The notes below the pieces were generated by a model. The model was not told the origin of the DNA. It searched no databases and saw nothing but the letters and a program-made list of their open reading frames with translations. From Desulfoscipio sp. XC116 (GTDB lineage: Bacteria; Bacillota; Desulfotomaculia; Desulfotomaculales; Desulfallaceae), in NCBI RefSeq assembly GCF_039851975.1, contig NZ_CP156660.1:124001-188000 (forward strand): a DNA stretch of 64,000 nucleotides, read 5' to 3'. Below, piece by piece: positions 35,445 to 44,400 of this stretch. A program made the position numbers and the translations under genes. Position 1 is the first letter of the stretch. Every line of letters starts with the position of its first letter.

Positions 35445-37358
35445 ATGACGCGGACCAGAATAGGGGTAATATCGCCCCATGCCGGTTTTAGCCAATTAGC
35501 CGGTGAACTGGCGGTTGAAATGGGCATTGACTTGGTTATAAAGGAGTATAGCCGGACCGGCATGGGTGATGTGTTAAAGGAATGGGAAAACAATCATGCT
35601 GTGGAGGCAGTAGTTACCAGTGAGATCATTGCCGTTCCGTTGCGGGAGAATACTAATTTGCCGGTAATCACCGTGCAAGTATCGGGATTTGATCTTCTGG
35701 CGGCATTAAGTAAGGCCCGGTCGGTGGGTAAACGGATTATTATAGCGGAATATGATCACCTCTCCACTATGCTCGACGTAAATGAACTGGACGTACCTTT
35801 TGTATTGTACAAGCAAAAAGACCAACTGGTTGATATGCTTCTAAATATGCGTCATGAGGTCGATGCGGTAGTGGGCACGATGGTGACGGTGCTTGAGAGT
35901 GCGCGGGAGGCCGGTTTGCCGGCTTTTTTAGTACAAACTAACCGGGGGTTTATTCGGTGTGCCCTGGAAAAGGCTGTAAGAATATGCTTGATTAGCCGCC
36001 GGGATAAGAAATTGTGCCGTTCTTTGCAGGCTGTGTTAAATAACGCCTATGACGGAATCATAGCGGTGGATGAGCGGGGCAAGGTAGTGATATTTAACCC
36101 GGTTGCTGAAAAAATAACGGGTTTAACCGGCAATCAGGTTTTGGAGCGCCATATTACCGCAATCACTCAAGAAAACCTTGTTTGCAGGATGCTGTATAGC
36201 AATGGCGGTTCCATAGCCGGCGATATTGTGCAGCTGGGCGGTTTGCCTTTTTTATTGAACCGGGTGCCCGTATCGCTGGGACCAAACATGGCCGGCCTGG
36301 TCATTACTTTTCAGACGGCGGACAAAATAAGGCAGATGGAAAGTAAGATTCGCAAAGAATTGCACCGGCAGGGTTTGCTGGCCAAGTACCGTTTTAGTGA
36401 TCTGGTGGGGCGCAGCGCCATGATGGAGGAAACTATCAAAGAAGCTCGAAAATATGCTCGTTCCAACGCCGCGGTGTTGATTACCGGGGAAAGCGGTACC
36501 GGCAAAGAGCTGTTTGCCCATAGTATGCACAATGAAAGCGCCCGCCGCGGCGGTCCGTTTGTGGCCGTGAACTGCGCGGCGCTGCCCGAGAGTTTGCTGG
36601 AAAGCGAACTGTTCGGCTATGAGGAAGGGGCCTTTACAGGAGCTAAGAAAGGCGGTAAGCAGGGCCTGTTTGCCCTGGCCCACGGAGGTACCATTTTCTT
36701 GGATGAAATAGGTGACCTTGGCTTATCCCTGCAAGCGCGTTTGCTTCGGGTGCTGCAGCAAAAAGAACTACTTCCGGTGGGGGGGCAGCGGGTAGTCCCC
36801 GTTGACGTGCGGGTGATCAGCGCTACCAATCGCAATTTGCCGGAGGAGCTGGAGGAAGGCGCTTTCCGTGTGGACTTATATTATCGCCTGAATGTTTTGC
36901 ATTTGCATATACCGCCGCTGCGTATGCGCATGGAGGACGTACCTTTATTATTTAAACATTTTTTTCAGCGCCTTACCGGCCTTGATTACATAAAAGAGTG
37001 GCAAATTAATGACTGGTTGCTCGATAAGCTTAAAGAACACTTGTGGCCCGGCAATGTTCGGGAACTGGAGGGTTTTGTCGAACGGTACGCGGCCCTGGGT
37101 GAGGAGGATGTGGTCAATCATAGCACCTTTCGGCATTTACTGGCCAAACTATGGCGGAACGAGCCGACTGACAGGTTGTCGGCCGGCAGTCAGGTGCTTA
37201 TGTTGAAGCTGGGCCATATGGAGGAGATGGAGCGGCAAATTATAGAGCAGGCCATATCCATGGTGAATGGTGGCAAGACTGAACTGGCCAGGGTGCTGGG
37301 TTTAAGTCGCACAACCCTGTGGAAGAAATTAAAAAAAATTGATAAAACAGGCGGTTAG
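35445..37358 (+). CDS. Sigma-54-dependent transcriptional activator (PrpR-N, PAS, AAA+, Fis-type HTH)
   Basis: 637 residues from ATG 35445 (AGGGGTGAT at 35432). Domains: PrpR-type sensor about 5-180; PAS about 190-300 ([20 protein letters not shown]); AAA+ about 320-545 with Walker A GESGTGKE near 347, the sigma-54 contact loop GAFTGA near 394 and Walker [14 protein letters not shown]-terminal Fis-like HTH about 600-632 ([20 protein letters not shown]). Such enhancer-binding proteins open sigma-54 promoters when the sensor binds an acid or acyl-CoA-type ligand. Three sigma-54 promoters downstream (37444, 45335 minus, 45600) are its likely targets; the nearest is 86 bases past the stop. Confidence 0.95.
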   Translation: MTRTRIGVISPHAGFSQLAGELAVEMGIDLVIKEYSRTGMGDVLKEWENNHAVEAVVTSEIIAVPLRENTNLPVITVQVSGFDLLAALSKARSVGKRIIIAEYDHLSTMLDVNELDVPFVLYKQKDQLVDMLLNMRHEVDAVVGTMVTVLESAREAGLPAFLVQTNRGFIRCALEKAVRICLISRRDKKLCRSLQAVLNNAYDGIIAVDERGKVVIFNPVAEKITGLTGNQVLERHITAITQENLVCRMLYSNGGSIAGDIVQLGGLPFLLNRVPVSLGPNMAGLVITFQTADKIRQMESKIRKELHRQGLLAKYRFSDLVGRSAMMEETIKEARKYARSNAAVLITGESGTGKELFAHSMHNESARRGGPFVAVNCAALPESLLESELFGYEEGAFTGAKKGGKQGLFALAHGGTIFLDEIGDLGLSLQARLLRVLQQKELLPVGGQRVVPVDVRVISATNRNLPEELEEGAFRVDLYYRLNVLHLHIPPLRMRMEDVPLLFKHFFQRLTGLDYIKEWQINDWLLDKLKEHLWPGNVRELEGFVERYAALGEEDVVNHSTFRHLLAKLWRNEPTDRLSAGSQVLMLKLGHMEEMERQIIEQAISMVNGGKTELARVLGLSRTTLWKKLKKIDKTGG

Positions 37359-37412
37359 ACGAATAACAATAGCGGTGTTTAAAAAATTAACATATTACTT
37401 GAGATAAACAGC

Positions 37413-37438
37413 GCGGCATGTAATAATGCTGCTTTTTT
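37413..37438 (+). terminator. Terminator after the sigma-54 activator gene
   Basis: A 7-bp stem GCGGCAT (37413-37419) / ATGCTGC (37426-37432), one G-U pair, then T6. Confidence 0.75.
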
Positions 37439-37443
37439 AATCA

Positions 37444-37460
37444 TGGCACAGGTATTGCAT
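37444..37460 (+). promoter_or_regulatory. Sigma-54 promoter of the acyl-CoA synthetase/MaoC/DUF362 operon
   Basis: TGGCAC (37444-37449), 5 bases, TTGCAT (37455-37460): matches the -24/-12 consensus TGGCAC-N5-TTGCw exactly. The implied start is near 37471, 70 bases before the coding start. The activator gene lies immediately upstream. Confidence 0.88.
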
Positions 37461-37540
37461 ATGTTTGTTAACGGCGGTTTCCATTGATATTAATTTATGA
37501 CGCCGGTGTATACTTGTACTGTAGCGAAAGGGAAGGAATT

Positions 37541-39178
37541 ATGCTTGCTAAGCCTTGGTATAAATCCTGGCCGGCCGGAGTTCCCAAACAACTGTATTAT
37601 ACTCATTGTATAACCGGCGCAATTTCCTGCCAGGCTAAAAAAAATCCATCTTTACCGGCCATAAATTATTACGGTAGGGTTATAACATATCGCGAGCTGG
37701 AGCAGCTTACGGATCGATTTGCCGCTTCTCTATCGGACCGGGGAGTAAATAAAGGTGATCGCATATGCCTGTATATGGAAAACTGTCCGCAATTTATTAT
37801 AGCCATGCTGGGGGGGTGGAAGGCCGGTGCCGTAATGGTACCAGCCAACCCGATGTTATTAGGTGATGAATTGGTTTACCAGCTGGCTGACGCCGGGGTG
37901 GAAACACTGGTGATGCAGGATGACTTGTTTCCCATATTTGACGCGGTTAGCCGGCGTACTTCAGTAAAAAACGTTATTATTACGGAACGCACTGATTTTT
38001 TGCCCTTTGTGCCCGATTTGCCGCCCCATCGTACTATGGTTACTGAAGCTGTGGATGCATTTGGCGCTATGTCATTTATGGAAATGCTGTTTCAGGGCGG
38101 CAAAGATTGTAAAATGAATGAACCGGCATTGGACGATCTGGCTTTGCTGCAATACACCGCCGGCACCACTGGTCTGCCCAAGGGCGCCATGATTACCCAC
38201 CGCAACTTGCTCAGTAATACAGCGGGCTCGGCCGCCTGGCTGGGCGTGCGCTCCGGAGACGTGCACCTGGCGGTGCTGCCTCTGTTTGAGGTGACCGGTC
38301 TTGTGCACAGTATGGCCATGCCTTTTTATACCTGCGGTACTATTGTACTGCTGGCCCGGTATGATACCGAAACGGTGCTGGGGGCGGTGGAAAAAAACCG
38401 CTGTACCCACTGGGTGAGTGTCGCCACCATGAATATAGCGGTAGTTAATTATCCGAATGTACATAAATATGATCTATCATCGCTGCGCGTTTGTTTCTCC
38501 GGGGGGTCCCCGATACCTTCTGAAATATTGCATGGTTTTCGCCAAATTACCGGTGCTCATCTCGGGGAAGGGTATGGTCTAAGCGAAACCATATCTCAAG
38601 TAACCATAAACCCGCTGGATAAGCCTCGCCCCGGCTCGGTGGGCATACCCGTACAGCAAACCGATATTAAGATCGTGGACATTGATGACCTGGAAAACGA
38701 GCTGCCCGCCGGTGCTGAAGGGGAGCTGCTTGTTAAGGGTCCCCAGGTGATGCGGGGATATTGGAATCGCCCCGCTGAAACTGATCGGGCATTGCGTGAC
38801 GGCTGGCTGGCTACAGGTGATGTGGCCCGATTGGACGATGACGGCTATGTTTATATTGTGGGGCGTAAAAAAGAGTTGATCAAGCCTTCCGGGTTTATCA
38901 TATTTCCCCGGGAAGTAGAAAACTTTTTGTATGAGCACCCCGCTGTGGCTGAAGCTGTTGTAGTTGGTATACCGGATTCTTACCGGGTGGAGACTGTTAA
39001 AGCATATGTCGTTTTAAGGCAAGAATATGCCGGAATAATTACTGAGCAGGATATTATAGGCTGGGCCAGGAAAAAAATGGCCGCTTACAAATACCCGCGG
39101 GTAGTGGAATTTGTAAATGAACTGCCGCATATGGGTACCGGACGGGTGAACAGGCGTATCTTGTCCGAGTCCAGGTAA
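37541..39178 (+). CDS. Acyl-CoA synthetase (AMP-forming), fatty-acid type
   Basis: 545 residues from ATG 37541 (AAGGGAAGGA before it). ANL superfamily: the P-loop-like LLQYTAGTTGLPKGAMITH at about 202, the adenine site GEGYGLSET at about 345, hinge/ATP motif GWLATGDVARLDDDGYVYIVG split around 425, and the C-terminal catalytic Lys in GRVNRR. Activates a carboxylic acid to acyl-AMP and then acyl-CoA. The chain length is unknown. First gene of a sigma-54 operon with the MaoC and DUF362 genes. The upstream frame from 37484 would overlap the transcript leader and lacks a ribosome-binding site. Confidence 0.93.
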   Translation: MLAKPWYKSWPAGVPKQLYYTHCITGAISCQAKKNPSLPAINYYGRVITYRELEQLTDRFAASLSDRGVNKGDRICLYMENCPQFIIAMLGGWKAGAVMVPANPMLLGDELVYQLADAGVETLVMQDDLFPIFDAVSRRTSVKNVIITERTDFLPFVPDLPPHRTMVTEAVDAFGAMSFMEMLFQGGKDCKMNEPALDDLALLQYTAGTTGLPKGAMITHRNLLSNTAGSAAWLGVRSGDVHLAVLPLFEVTGLVHSMAMPFYTCGTIVLLARYDTETVLGAVEKNRCTHWVSVATMNIAVVNYPNVHKYDLSSLRVCFSGGSPIPSEILHGFRQITGAHLGEGYGLSETISQVTINPLDKPRPGSVGIPVQQTDIKIVDIDDLENELPAGAEGELLVKGPQVMRGYWNRPAETDRALRDGWLATGDVARLDDDGYVYIVGRKKELIKPSGFIIFPREVENFLYEHPAVAEAVVVGIPDSYRVETVKAYVVLRQEYAGIITEQDIIGWARKKMAAYKYPRVVEFVNELPHMGTGRVNRRILSESR

Positions 39179-39214
39179 TGATATATTTAATTAATTATGA
39201 AAGGAGAGGTGTTT

Positions 39215-39655
39215 ATGCTCAGCGGCTATTATGATGATTTAAAGGTTGGCGACCGTTGGGTTTCCCGTGGCCGCACTATTACCGAATCAGATATCGTTAT
39301 GTTTGCCGCCTTCAGCGGAGACTGGTACCAGCTGCACACGGACCGGGAATGGGCCGCCAAGACTCCTTTTGGGCAGCGCATTGCTCATGGATTACTGGTG
39401 CTGTCCGTATCCTCGGGCTTTTGGGATCTGTCGGGGGGCACGGTTATTGCCTTTTATGGCATGGATAAGGTGCGCTTTACCGCTCCTACCTTTATTGGCG
39501 ATACCATCCATGCGGAACTTGAAATAGTGGAGAAAAAGGTTAAAAACCCGGACAGCGGGGTAGTTGATGTCAAACAGGAGATAAAAAATCAGCGCGGCCA
39601 AACTGTGGCGGCGGCGGTATTGCGGCTGCTGCTTAAAAAAAGAGCCGAGGGTTAG
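39215..39655 (+). CDS. MaoC-like (R)-specific enoyl-CoA hydratase/dehydratase
   Basis: 146 residues from ATG 39215, preceded by AAAGGAGAGG. Hot-dog fold with the hydratase-2 elements: ITESDIVMFAAFSGDWYQLH (catalytic Asp and His), then FGQRIAHGLLVLSVSSGF. Members hydrate enoyl-CoA with R stereochemistry. The earlier ATG at 39197 overlaps the ribosome-binding site and is rejected. It lies 36 bases after the acyl-CoA synthetase and 56 before the DUF362 gene. Confidence 0.9.
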   Translation: MLSGYYDDLKVGDRWVSRGRTITESDIVMFAAFSGDWYQLHTDREWAAKTPFGQRIAHGLLVLSVSSGFWDLSGGTVIAFYGMDKVRFTAPTFIGDTIHAELEIVEKKVKNPDSGVVDVKQEIKNQRGQTVAAAVLRLLLKKRAEG

Positions 39656-39711
39656 GCCGGGCATGCCCTTTCTAAGTGCCGGCATACTTTAATTGGAGGT
39701 GTACATGAATA

Positions 39712-41007
39712 ATGTCCAAACCGATTGTTTCCGTGGTTAAATTTGATGACCCGTATCAATCACTGCGCCGGTCCCTGGATTTAAGCGAGGGGCTTAAAGG
39801 GTTCAGTAAAGAAGATAAAGTATTAATCAAGCCCAACCTGGTGTCCTGGGATTTTGACCTGCCTTTTCCGCCTTACGGAGTGGTTACCACATCGGCTGTG
39901 ATAGCCGCCCTGGTACGAATACTGGCGGAGGAGGGTTTCACCAGGCTGACTATTGGTGAAGCGCCGTTAATGGTGCCTAAAACTGTGGGGCAGGCTATGT
40001 TCAAAATTTTGGGCTATCACAAGTTAAAAGAAAAGTATGGCGTAGAGCTGGTGGATTTTAACGAAGAAAAGTTTGTTAAAGTAGATTGCGATGGCTTTGA
40101 ACTGTCCCTGGCGGAAAAAGCCCTGGAGGCCGATAAGATAATTGATGTGCCGGTGCTCAAGACCCATAACCAGACCAAGGTTTCTCTGGGTATTAAAAAC
40201 CTCAAGGGCTGTTTAAACCGCAAGTCCAAGATGTTCTGCCACGGCGCCCAAACCGGCCTTGACCACACTTTCCCGCATATTATTGAAAAGCTGCCCGTGG
40301 CGCTGACTATTATCGATGGCGTATTCGGCATGGCCAAGGGTCCGGGACCTACCGGCAAGGCCGAGCGGCTGAATTTATTGGCGGCTTCTCAAGATCCCCT
40401 GTCCGCGGACGTGGTGGGTGCGGCGCTTTTAGGCTATAACGCCGCGGATATTAAGCACCTTGGCTACTTTGCCAAACGCAGCGGCGGCAGTGTTAATTTG
40501 GAAGATATCGACGTGCGGGGAGAAGACGTGGCCGCCAACAGTAAATTCCTGGATTACGACTGGGAATGGACCGCCGACGACACGGGGCCGTTAGGCTATG
40601 TTAAGCGCGGCATCACGGGGCTGGCGGTGCGCAAGTACGACAGTACCATGTGCACGGGGTGCTCCATGTTGTTCAATCCTTTGCTGATTATGCTTATGTC
40701 GGCATTTAAGGGCGAGCCCTTCCCCAATGTGGAGGTGGTCAGCGGCAAAGTGCAAAAGGCCGCGCCGGGTTTTGACAAAACAGTGCTCTTTGGCCGCTGC
40801 GCCTGTTCACTGAACAAAGATAACCCCAACATTAAAAAGGCCATCGCTATTAAGGGGTGCCCGCCCGACCTTATGGAATTTGAAAAGGCGATGCGGGAAG
40901 AGGGCATTATGTGCGACTATAAAGAATACGTGAAATACCGCCATTATATCTATAACCGTTATAAAGCGGAGGATGGTTTTGATATGGGGCTGTTTGACGT
41001 TCAATAG
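39712..41007 (+). CDS. DUF362 family protein with cysteine-rich C-terminal part
   Basis: 431 residues from ATG 39712 (TTGGAGGTG). DUF362 body at about 20-270: VLIKPNLVSW, VVTTSAVIAALVRIL, DVPVLKTHNQTKVSLGIKNL, with GCLNRKSKMFCHG and DGVFGMAKGPGPTG. The C-terminal third has MCTGCSMLFNP, FGRCACSLN and KGCPPDL, scattered cysteines that could bind an Fe-S cluster, although no standard CxxCxxCxxxC ferredoxin pattern is present. DUF362 proteins are often redox-linked. Placed in an acyl-CoA operon it could be an electron-transfer or acyl-CoA-related enzyme; reaction unknown. Confidence 0.8.
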   Translation: MSKPIVSVVKFDDPYQSLRRSLDLSEGLKGFSKEDKVLIKPNLVSWDFDLPFPPYGVVTTSAVIAALVRILAEEGFTRLTIGEAPLMVPKTVGQAMFKILGYHKLKEKYGVELVDFNEEKFVKVDCDGFELSLAEKALEADKIIDVPVLKTHNQTKVSLGIKNLKGCLNRKSKMFCHGAQTGLDHTFPHIIEKLPVALTIIDGVFGMAKGPGPTGKAERLNLLAASQDPLSADVVGAALLGYNAADIKHLGYFAKRSGGSVNLEDIDVRGEDVAANSKFLDYDWEWTADDTGPLGYVKRGITGLAVRKYDSTMCTGCSMLFNPLLIMLMSAFKGEPFPNVEVVSGKVQKAAPGFDKTVLFGRCACSLNKDNPNIKKAIAIKGCPPDLMEFEKAMREEGIMCDYKEYVKYRHYIYNRYKAEDGFDMGLFDVQ

Positions 41008-41046
41008 AGATATACCCCGGCATAGCTCCGGCCTTTATAAAAAACC

Positions 41047-41236
41047 GCTTTCTAAGAGCACACGGTCTTGTGCCGTACGATGAAAGATGCATATGGCAAA
41101 GCAGCGGATGTCCATGGTTGACCCCGCTGGTTGGGGCTAAAGCCTGCGGCCTCATGAGGGGGATGTAAGACTTTGCTTTTGCCGGACGGTTTTCGTTGAA
41201 TTGGGAAGCCTCCGGGCCCGTTTCGGAGGGCTAAGT
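41047..41236 (+). ncRNA. Candidate structured RNA resembling HEARO / IscB-type omega RNA, without an IscB gene
   Basis: The stretch folds into a closed multi-branch layout. CTTTC (41047-41051) pairs with GAAAG (41081-41085) around an ACGG/CCGT hairpin. GCAAAG (41095-41100) pairs with CTTTGC (41170-41175), enclosing CCCC (41121-41124)/GGGG (41132-41135), a GGCTAAAGCC hairpin and CCTC/GAGG. A final hairpin AGCC-TCCG (41206-41213) / CGGA-GGGCT (41224-41232) is followed by AAGTCAATA. The GGCTAAAGCC element and the AGTCAATA-type end recall omega RNAs upstream of IscB (HEARO), from memory. No protein is encoded downstream. The gap 41008-41383 otherwise holds only the terminator. Confidence 0.5.
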
Positions 41237-41265
41237 CAATACCCCGTATTTATATCGAGCAAAAC

Positions 41266-41311
41266 AAAGTAAAAGCCGGACGCGGTTAATTGATCGCCCG
41301 GCTTTTACTTT
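41266..41311. terminator. Bidirectional terminator between convergent operons
   Basis: A 14-bp stem AAAGTAAAAGCCGG (41266-41279) / CCGGCTTTTACTTT (41298-41311); A-rich and T-rich sides serve both the DUF362 operon and the minus-strand acyl-CoA dehydrogenase operon. Confidence 0.88.
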
Positions 41312-41383
41312 ATCAAATTCCAAGGGTGCTGTTGCACTGCACCGTCGTGCGAGCCCATGGCCCCTGACGGCCGCTAACAGAAA

Positions 41384-43207
41384 TTACAGGGCTTCTTCCG
41401 GTATATCAATGGCCGAGGTGTCGCAGTCTTTAATAACTTCGGCAATTCCAAATATTTCGGGCACGATATTACGGATGTAGAACTTGGCGGACTGTACTTT
41501 ACCCTGGTAAAAGGGTAATTCATGGTGGCCTTCGCCCAGTTCCTTGATTTTTTGCATGGCCACGGCTGCCTGGTCAAGCAGCAGGGAGCCGCAGTACAGC
41601 ATGGCGGTGGCGTGCAGTATACGGCTGGAATACAGCGGTACAACTTTGATGTTTTTGGCAAATGTGGCTGCTATGAAACCCTGAATTTCCCGGTAGGCTC
41701 CCATGGCCCTGGCCAGTATTTCATGTTCCCTGCCGAACCCTTCCACATCCTTATTGCCTTCCACCGATGCGGCCAGCTCTTTAAACCACTCGGCAAATAC
41801 CTTGCCCCCGTCCAGGGTCCACTTGCGGCCCACCAGGTCCAATGATTGGATGAAGTTGGTGCCTTCCCAGATGGACAATATTTTGGAGTCCCGGGCGCAC
41901 TGAGCCACGGGGTATTCTTCGGTGAATCCGTAACCGCCGTGTACCTGGATGGCCTCGCAAGTTGTTTGCCAGACCATGTCCGAGATATAGGCTTTGACCA
42001 GCGGAGTGTTTACTTCGATGCGCCGCTTGGCAGCCTTTTTTTCCTCCGGGTCGGGGCTATGGTGGGCCAGGTCTTCGTAATAGCAGGTTTTGGCGATTAA
42101 TGCCCGGCAGGCTTCAACAACCGATTTCTGGAACAGCAACATCCTGCGTACGTCCTCGTGCTGGATAATGGGCATCCGGGGTCCTTTGGGGTTGGAAATG
42201 ACTTTGCCCTGGATGCGTTCTTTGGCGTACTGCAGCGCGTAGTTATAGGCTGCCTGGGCAATGGCCAGAGCGCTGAGCCCGGTGTCAATACGGGCGCCGT
42301 TCATCATGACGAACATTTGAGCCATGCCCTGGGCTTTGCCGTTTTCATCGGGCGGGCTGCCGATCAGTATGCCGCGGCAATTGTCGTTTTCCCCAAAGCT
42401 GAGCATAGCTGTGGCCGAACCTCTTAGTCCCATTTTATGCTCAATGGCTACCGTGCTTACATCGTTGGGCTCACCCAGACTGCCGTCTTCGTTAACCCAT
42501 ATTTTAGGTACGATAAACAGTGAGATGCCCTTGGTACCCGGCGCCGCTCCCTCACACTTGGCCAGCAGCAGGTGGATAATGTTCTCGGTCAGATCGTGGT
42601 CACCGGCGGTGATGAAGCACTTGGCGCCTTTAATTTTATATACCCGCGGGTCGTCGGTGGCATAGGCTTTGGTGGTGATGTCTCCCACATCGGAGCCGCA
42701 GCAGGGCTCAGTCAGGCACATGGTGCCGGCCCATTCGCCGCTGAACATCTTAGGCAGATACAGCTCTTTTTCGGCGTCGGTGCTGAAGGAGCCAATCAAG
42801 TTGCTGGCCCCGCCCACCAGTCCGATGTAAGGGTGAAAGGCCGGGTTGGCCGCGGTGAAGAATTCATCCAGCCAGATGCGCAATATCTCGGGCAGCTTGC
42901 CTTCTTCCTCGGGATCGTACTGGGAGTTGCCAAAACCGTTTTCCTGCATGAAGCCGTACAGCTTGTGGAAAGAAGGGGGCGTGGAGACCCGGCCGTTTTC
43001 AAACCGGGCGCCGATCCGGTCCCCGTCGACGTTGGTAGGGGCGATCATCTCCCTGGCCACCTTCAAAGCCTGGTCCAGCAGCATATCCACGTCGTCCATT
43101 TCATAATTATCTTTAAAGGCGTCTAAATTAAGTATCTTTTCTCCATCCAGCCATTCCTTGATGATGAATTTGTGGTCCCTGTTCGAATAAATAAAGTTGT
43201 TGGACAT
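41384..43207 (-). CDS. Acyl-CoA dehydrogenase (long, about 600-residue form)
   Basis: 607 residues from ATG 43207 (GAAAGGAG before it). Typical ACAD core: AGTMCLTEPCCGSDVGDI (FAD/substrate region), HKMGLRGSATAMLSFG, GARIDTGLSALAIAQAAYNY and the C-terminal CEAIQVHGGYGFTEEYPVAQ followed by DSKILSIWEGTNFIQSLDLV (a Glu-containing catalytic segment). A C-terminal extension of about 130 residues marks the long subfamily. Oxidises acyl-CoA to enoyl-CoA, passing electrons to ETF. Upstream frame to 43405 has no ribosome-binding site. Last gene of the minus-strand hbd-ech-acad cluster. Confidence 0.94.
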   Translation of the reverse strand: MSNNFIYSNRDHKFIIKEWLDGEKILNLDAFKDNYEMDDVDMLLDQALKVAREMIAPTNVDGDRIGARFENGRVSTPPSFHKLYGFMQENGFGNSQYDPEEEGKLPEILRIWLDEFFTAANPAFHPYIGLVGGASNLIGSFSTDAEKELYLPKMFSGEWAGTMCLTEPCCGSDVGDITTKAYATDDPRVYKIKGAKCFITAGDHDLTENIIHLLLAKCEGAAPGTKGISLFIVPKIWVNEDGSLGEPNDVSTVAIEHKMGLRGSATAMLSFGENDNCRGILIGSPPDENGKAQGMAQMFVMMNGARIDTGLSALAIAQAAYNYALQYAKERIQGKVISNPKGPRMPIIQHEDVRRMLLFQKSVVEACRALIAKTCYYEDLAHHSPDPEEKKAAKRRIEVNTPLVKAYISDMVWQTTCEAIQVHGGYGFTEEYPVAQCARDSKILSIWEGTNFIQSLDLVGRKWTLDGGKVFAEWFKELAASVEGNKDVEGFGREHEILARAMGAYREIQGFIAATFAKNIKVVPLYSSRILHATAMLYCGSLLLDQAAVAMQKIKELGEGHHELPFYQGKVQSAKFYIRNIVPEIFGIAEVIKDCDTSAIDIPEEAL

Positions 43208-43304
43208 TGATAATCTCCTTTCGCCGGTGTTGTTTAGCCGGCACCTAGCAAGACGATGCAAGCTTTGCTTAAAAAGTAATTTACACTGCAGTATTGGTAA
43301 AGTT

Positions 43305-44078
43305 CTATCTACCTTTAAATTGAGCGGCCCTTTTTTGCATGAAGGCGGCGCTGCCCTCTTTGGCGTCCTCGCTGGCAAAGACAACCGCCGAGCCGGCCTG
43401 CTCAATGGCTATCCCTTCCGTGATGGATGTGTTCAGGCCCTGGTTAACCGCCTTTAAAATTTCCCGGATGGCCAGGGGAGCTCCTTTAGTCAATTTGGCG
43501 GCCAGCGCTTTGGCTTCGGTCAGTACCTGGTCCTGCGGCACTACTTTATTGACCAGCCCGTAGTTTAGGGCTTGCTCTGCGTTTAAGGGGTCGCCGGTAA
43601 GCATTACTTCCAGCGCCCGGGTTTTGCCGATCAGTCTGGGTAAACGCTGGGTGCCGCCCCAGCCCGGGATGATGCCCAGCTTTACTTCGGGCAGGCCGAT
43701 CAGTGCCGCAGCCGATAAAATGCGCAGGTGGCAGCTCATGGCCAGTTCATTGCCGCCGCCGAAAGCGCTGCCCTGGAGCGCCGCGATGACAGGCTTGGGG
43801 TAATTCTCTATTTTTAAAAATACATCGTGTCCGCTGATTTCGGGTGTATTGCCGCTCATATAAACGGCAAATTCGGTAATATCCGCTCCGGCGCAAAATA
43901 ATTTTTCTCCGGAGCCGGTCAGCACTATAGCCCTTACCCGGTCGTCATTCAGGCTTTCATCAAGCAGCCGGTTGATATCTCCGAGTACCGCCTGGCTCAG
44001 GGCGTTGGCCGGCGGATTATTGATGGCGGCCACTAGATAGCCGTTTTCTTTTTCCACAAGCAGTTTGGTGTATGACAT
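43305..44078 (-). CDS. Enoyl-CoA hydratase/isomerase
   Basis: 257 residues, crotonase fold: NNPPANALSQAVLGDI, GEKLFCAGADITEF (oxyanion loop), LQGSAFGGGNELAMSCHLR with the first catalytic Glu, and LPEVKLGIIPGWGGTQRLPR with the second. Converts enoyl-CoA to (S)-3-hydroxyacyl-CoA. ATG 44078 after AAGGGGGC. It lies 97 bases upstream of the acyl-CoA dehydrogenase and 321 downstream of the hydroxyacyl-CoA dehydrogenase, the gap between them being filled by repeat elements. Confidence 0.95.
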   Translation of the reverse strand: MSYTKLLVEKENGYLVAAINNPPANALSQAVLGDINRLLDESLNDDRVRAIVLTGSGEKLFCAGADITEFAVYMSGNTPEISGHDVFLKIENYPKPVIAALQGSAFGGGNELAMSCHLRILSAAALIGLPEVKLGIIPGWGGTQRLPRLIGKTRALEVMLTGDPLNAEQALNYGLVNKVVPQDQVLTEAKALAAKLTKGAPLAIREILKAVNQGLNTSITEGIAIEQAGSAVVFASEDAKEGSAAFMQKRAAQFKGR

Positions 44079-44118
44079 GCCGTTTTTGCCCCCTTGCTTA
44101 ACTGAGTTTGCCGACTAG

Positions 44119-44230
44119 CTTGGCGTGAGTCTTCCACTTTTATTAGTGGGAAGTACAACGCCAACTAAGTCATGCATTTTGCAGCTCTAAAATTCGGGGG
44201 GCTGAATTTCCCCTGAATTTAGAACTTGCT
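44119..44230 (+). repeat. Structured hairpin repeat of IS200/IS605-end type, copy B
   Basis: An outer stem TTGGCGT (about 44120-44126) / ACGCCAA (about 44158-44164) encloses CTTCCACT/AGTGGGAAG. A second hairpin pairs CTAAAATTC-GGGG with CCCC-TGAATTTAG, then GAACTTGCTT. Aligned with copy A at 31985-32117. It sits inside the minus-strand hbd-ech operon, facing the opposite way. Confidence 0.6.
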
Positions 44231-44297
44231 TCAATAGATTATTACGTTCATTTGACTGGTTGACCGAATCCTGAATATGCCTTTATCAAATATTCCA

Positions 44298-44400
44298 GGA
44301 CTCCCACTTTTATAGATGGAAGTTGCTATTTTTATTTCAAGTGGGGTAAATCCCCACCCCCCATCTGAAGTCCCGATGTTCAGCTTTAGCTGAACGAGTT
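44298..44400 (+). repeat. IS200/IS605-like right-end remnant (element C)
   Basis: Stem GGACT (44298-44302) / AGTCC (44368-44372) encloses GTGGGG/CCCCAC (44341-44358). The 3' end is a perfect 7-bp hairpin GTTCAGC-TTTA-GCTGAAC (44379-44396). The segment ACTCCCACTTTTATAGATGG resembles the first hairpin of copies A and B. The layout recalls the right end of a TnpB-type element; no tnpA or tnpB frame remains. It abuts the stop of the hydroxyacyl-CoA dehydrogenase gene. Confidence 0.5.

Noticed and set aside
43208-43405. 66-residue N-terminal extension of the acyl-CoA dehydrogenase
   Set aside because: Low-quality Arg/Pro/Leu-rich sequence overlapping the end of the enoyl-CoA hydratase gene; GAAAGGAG lies just before ATG 43207.
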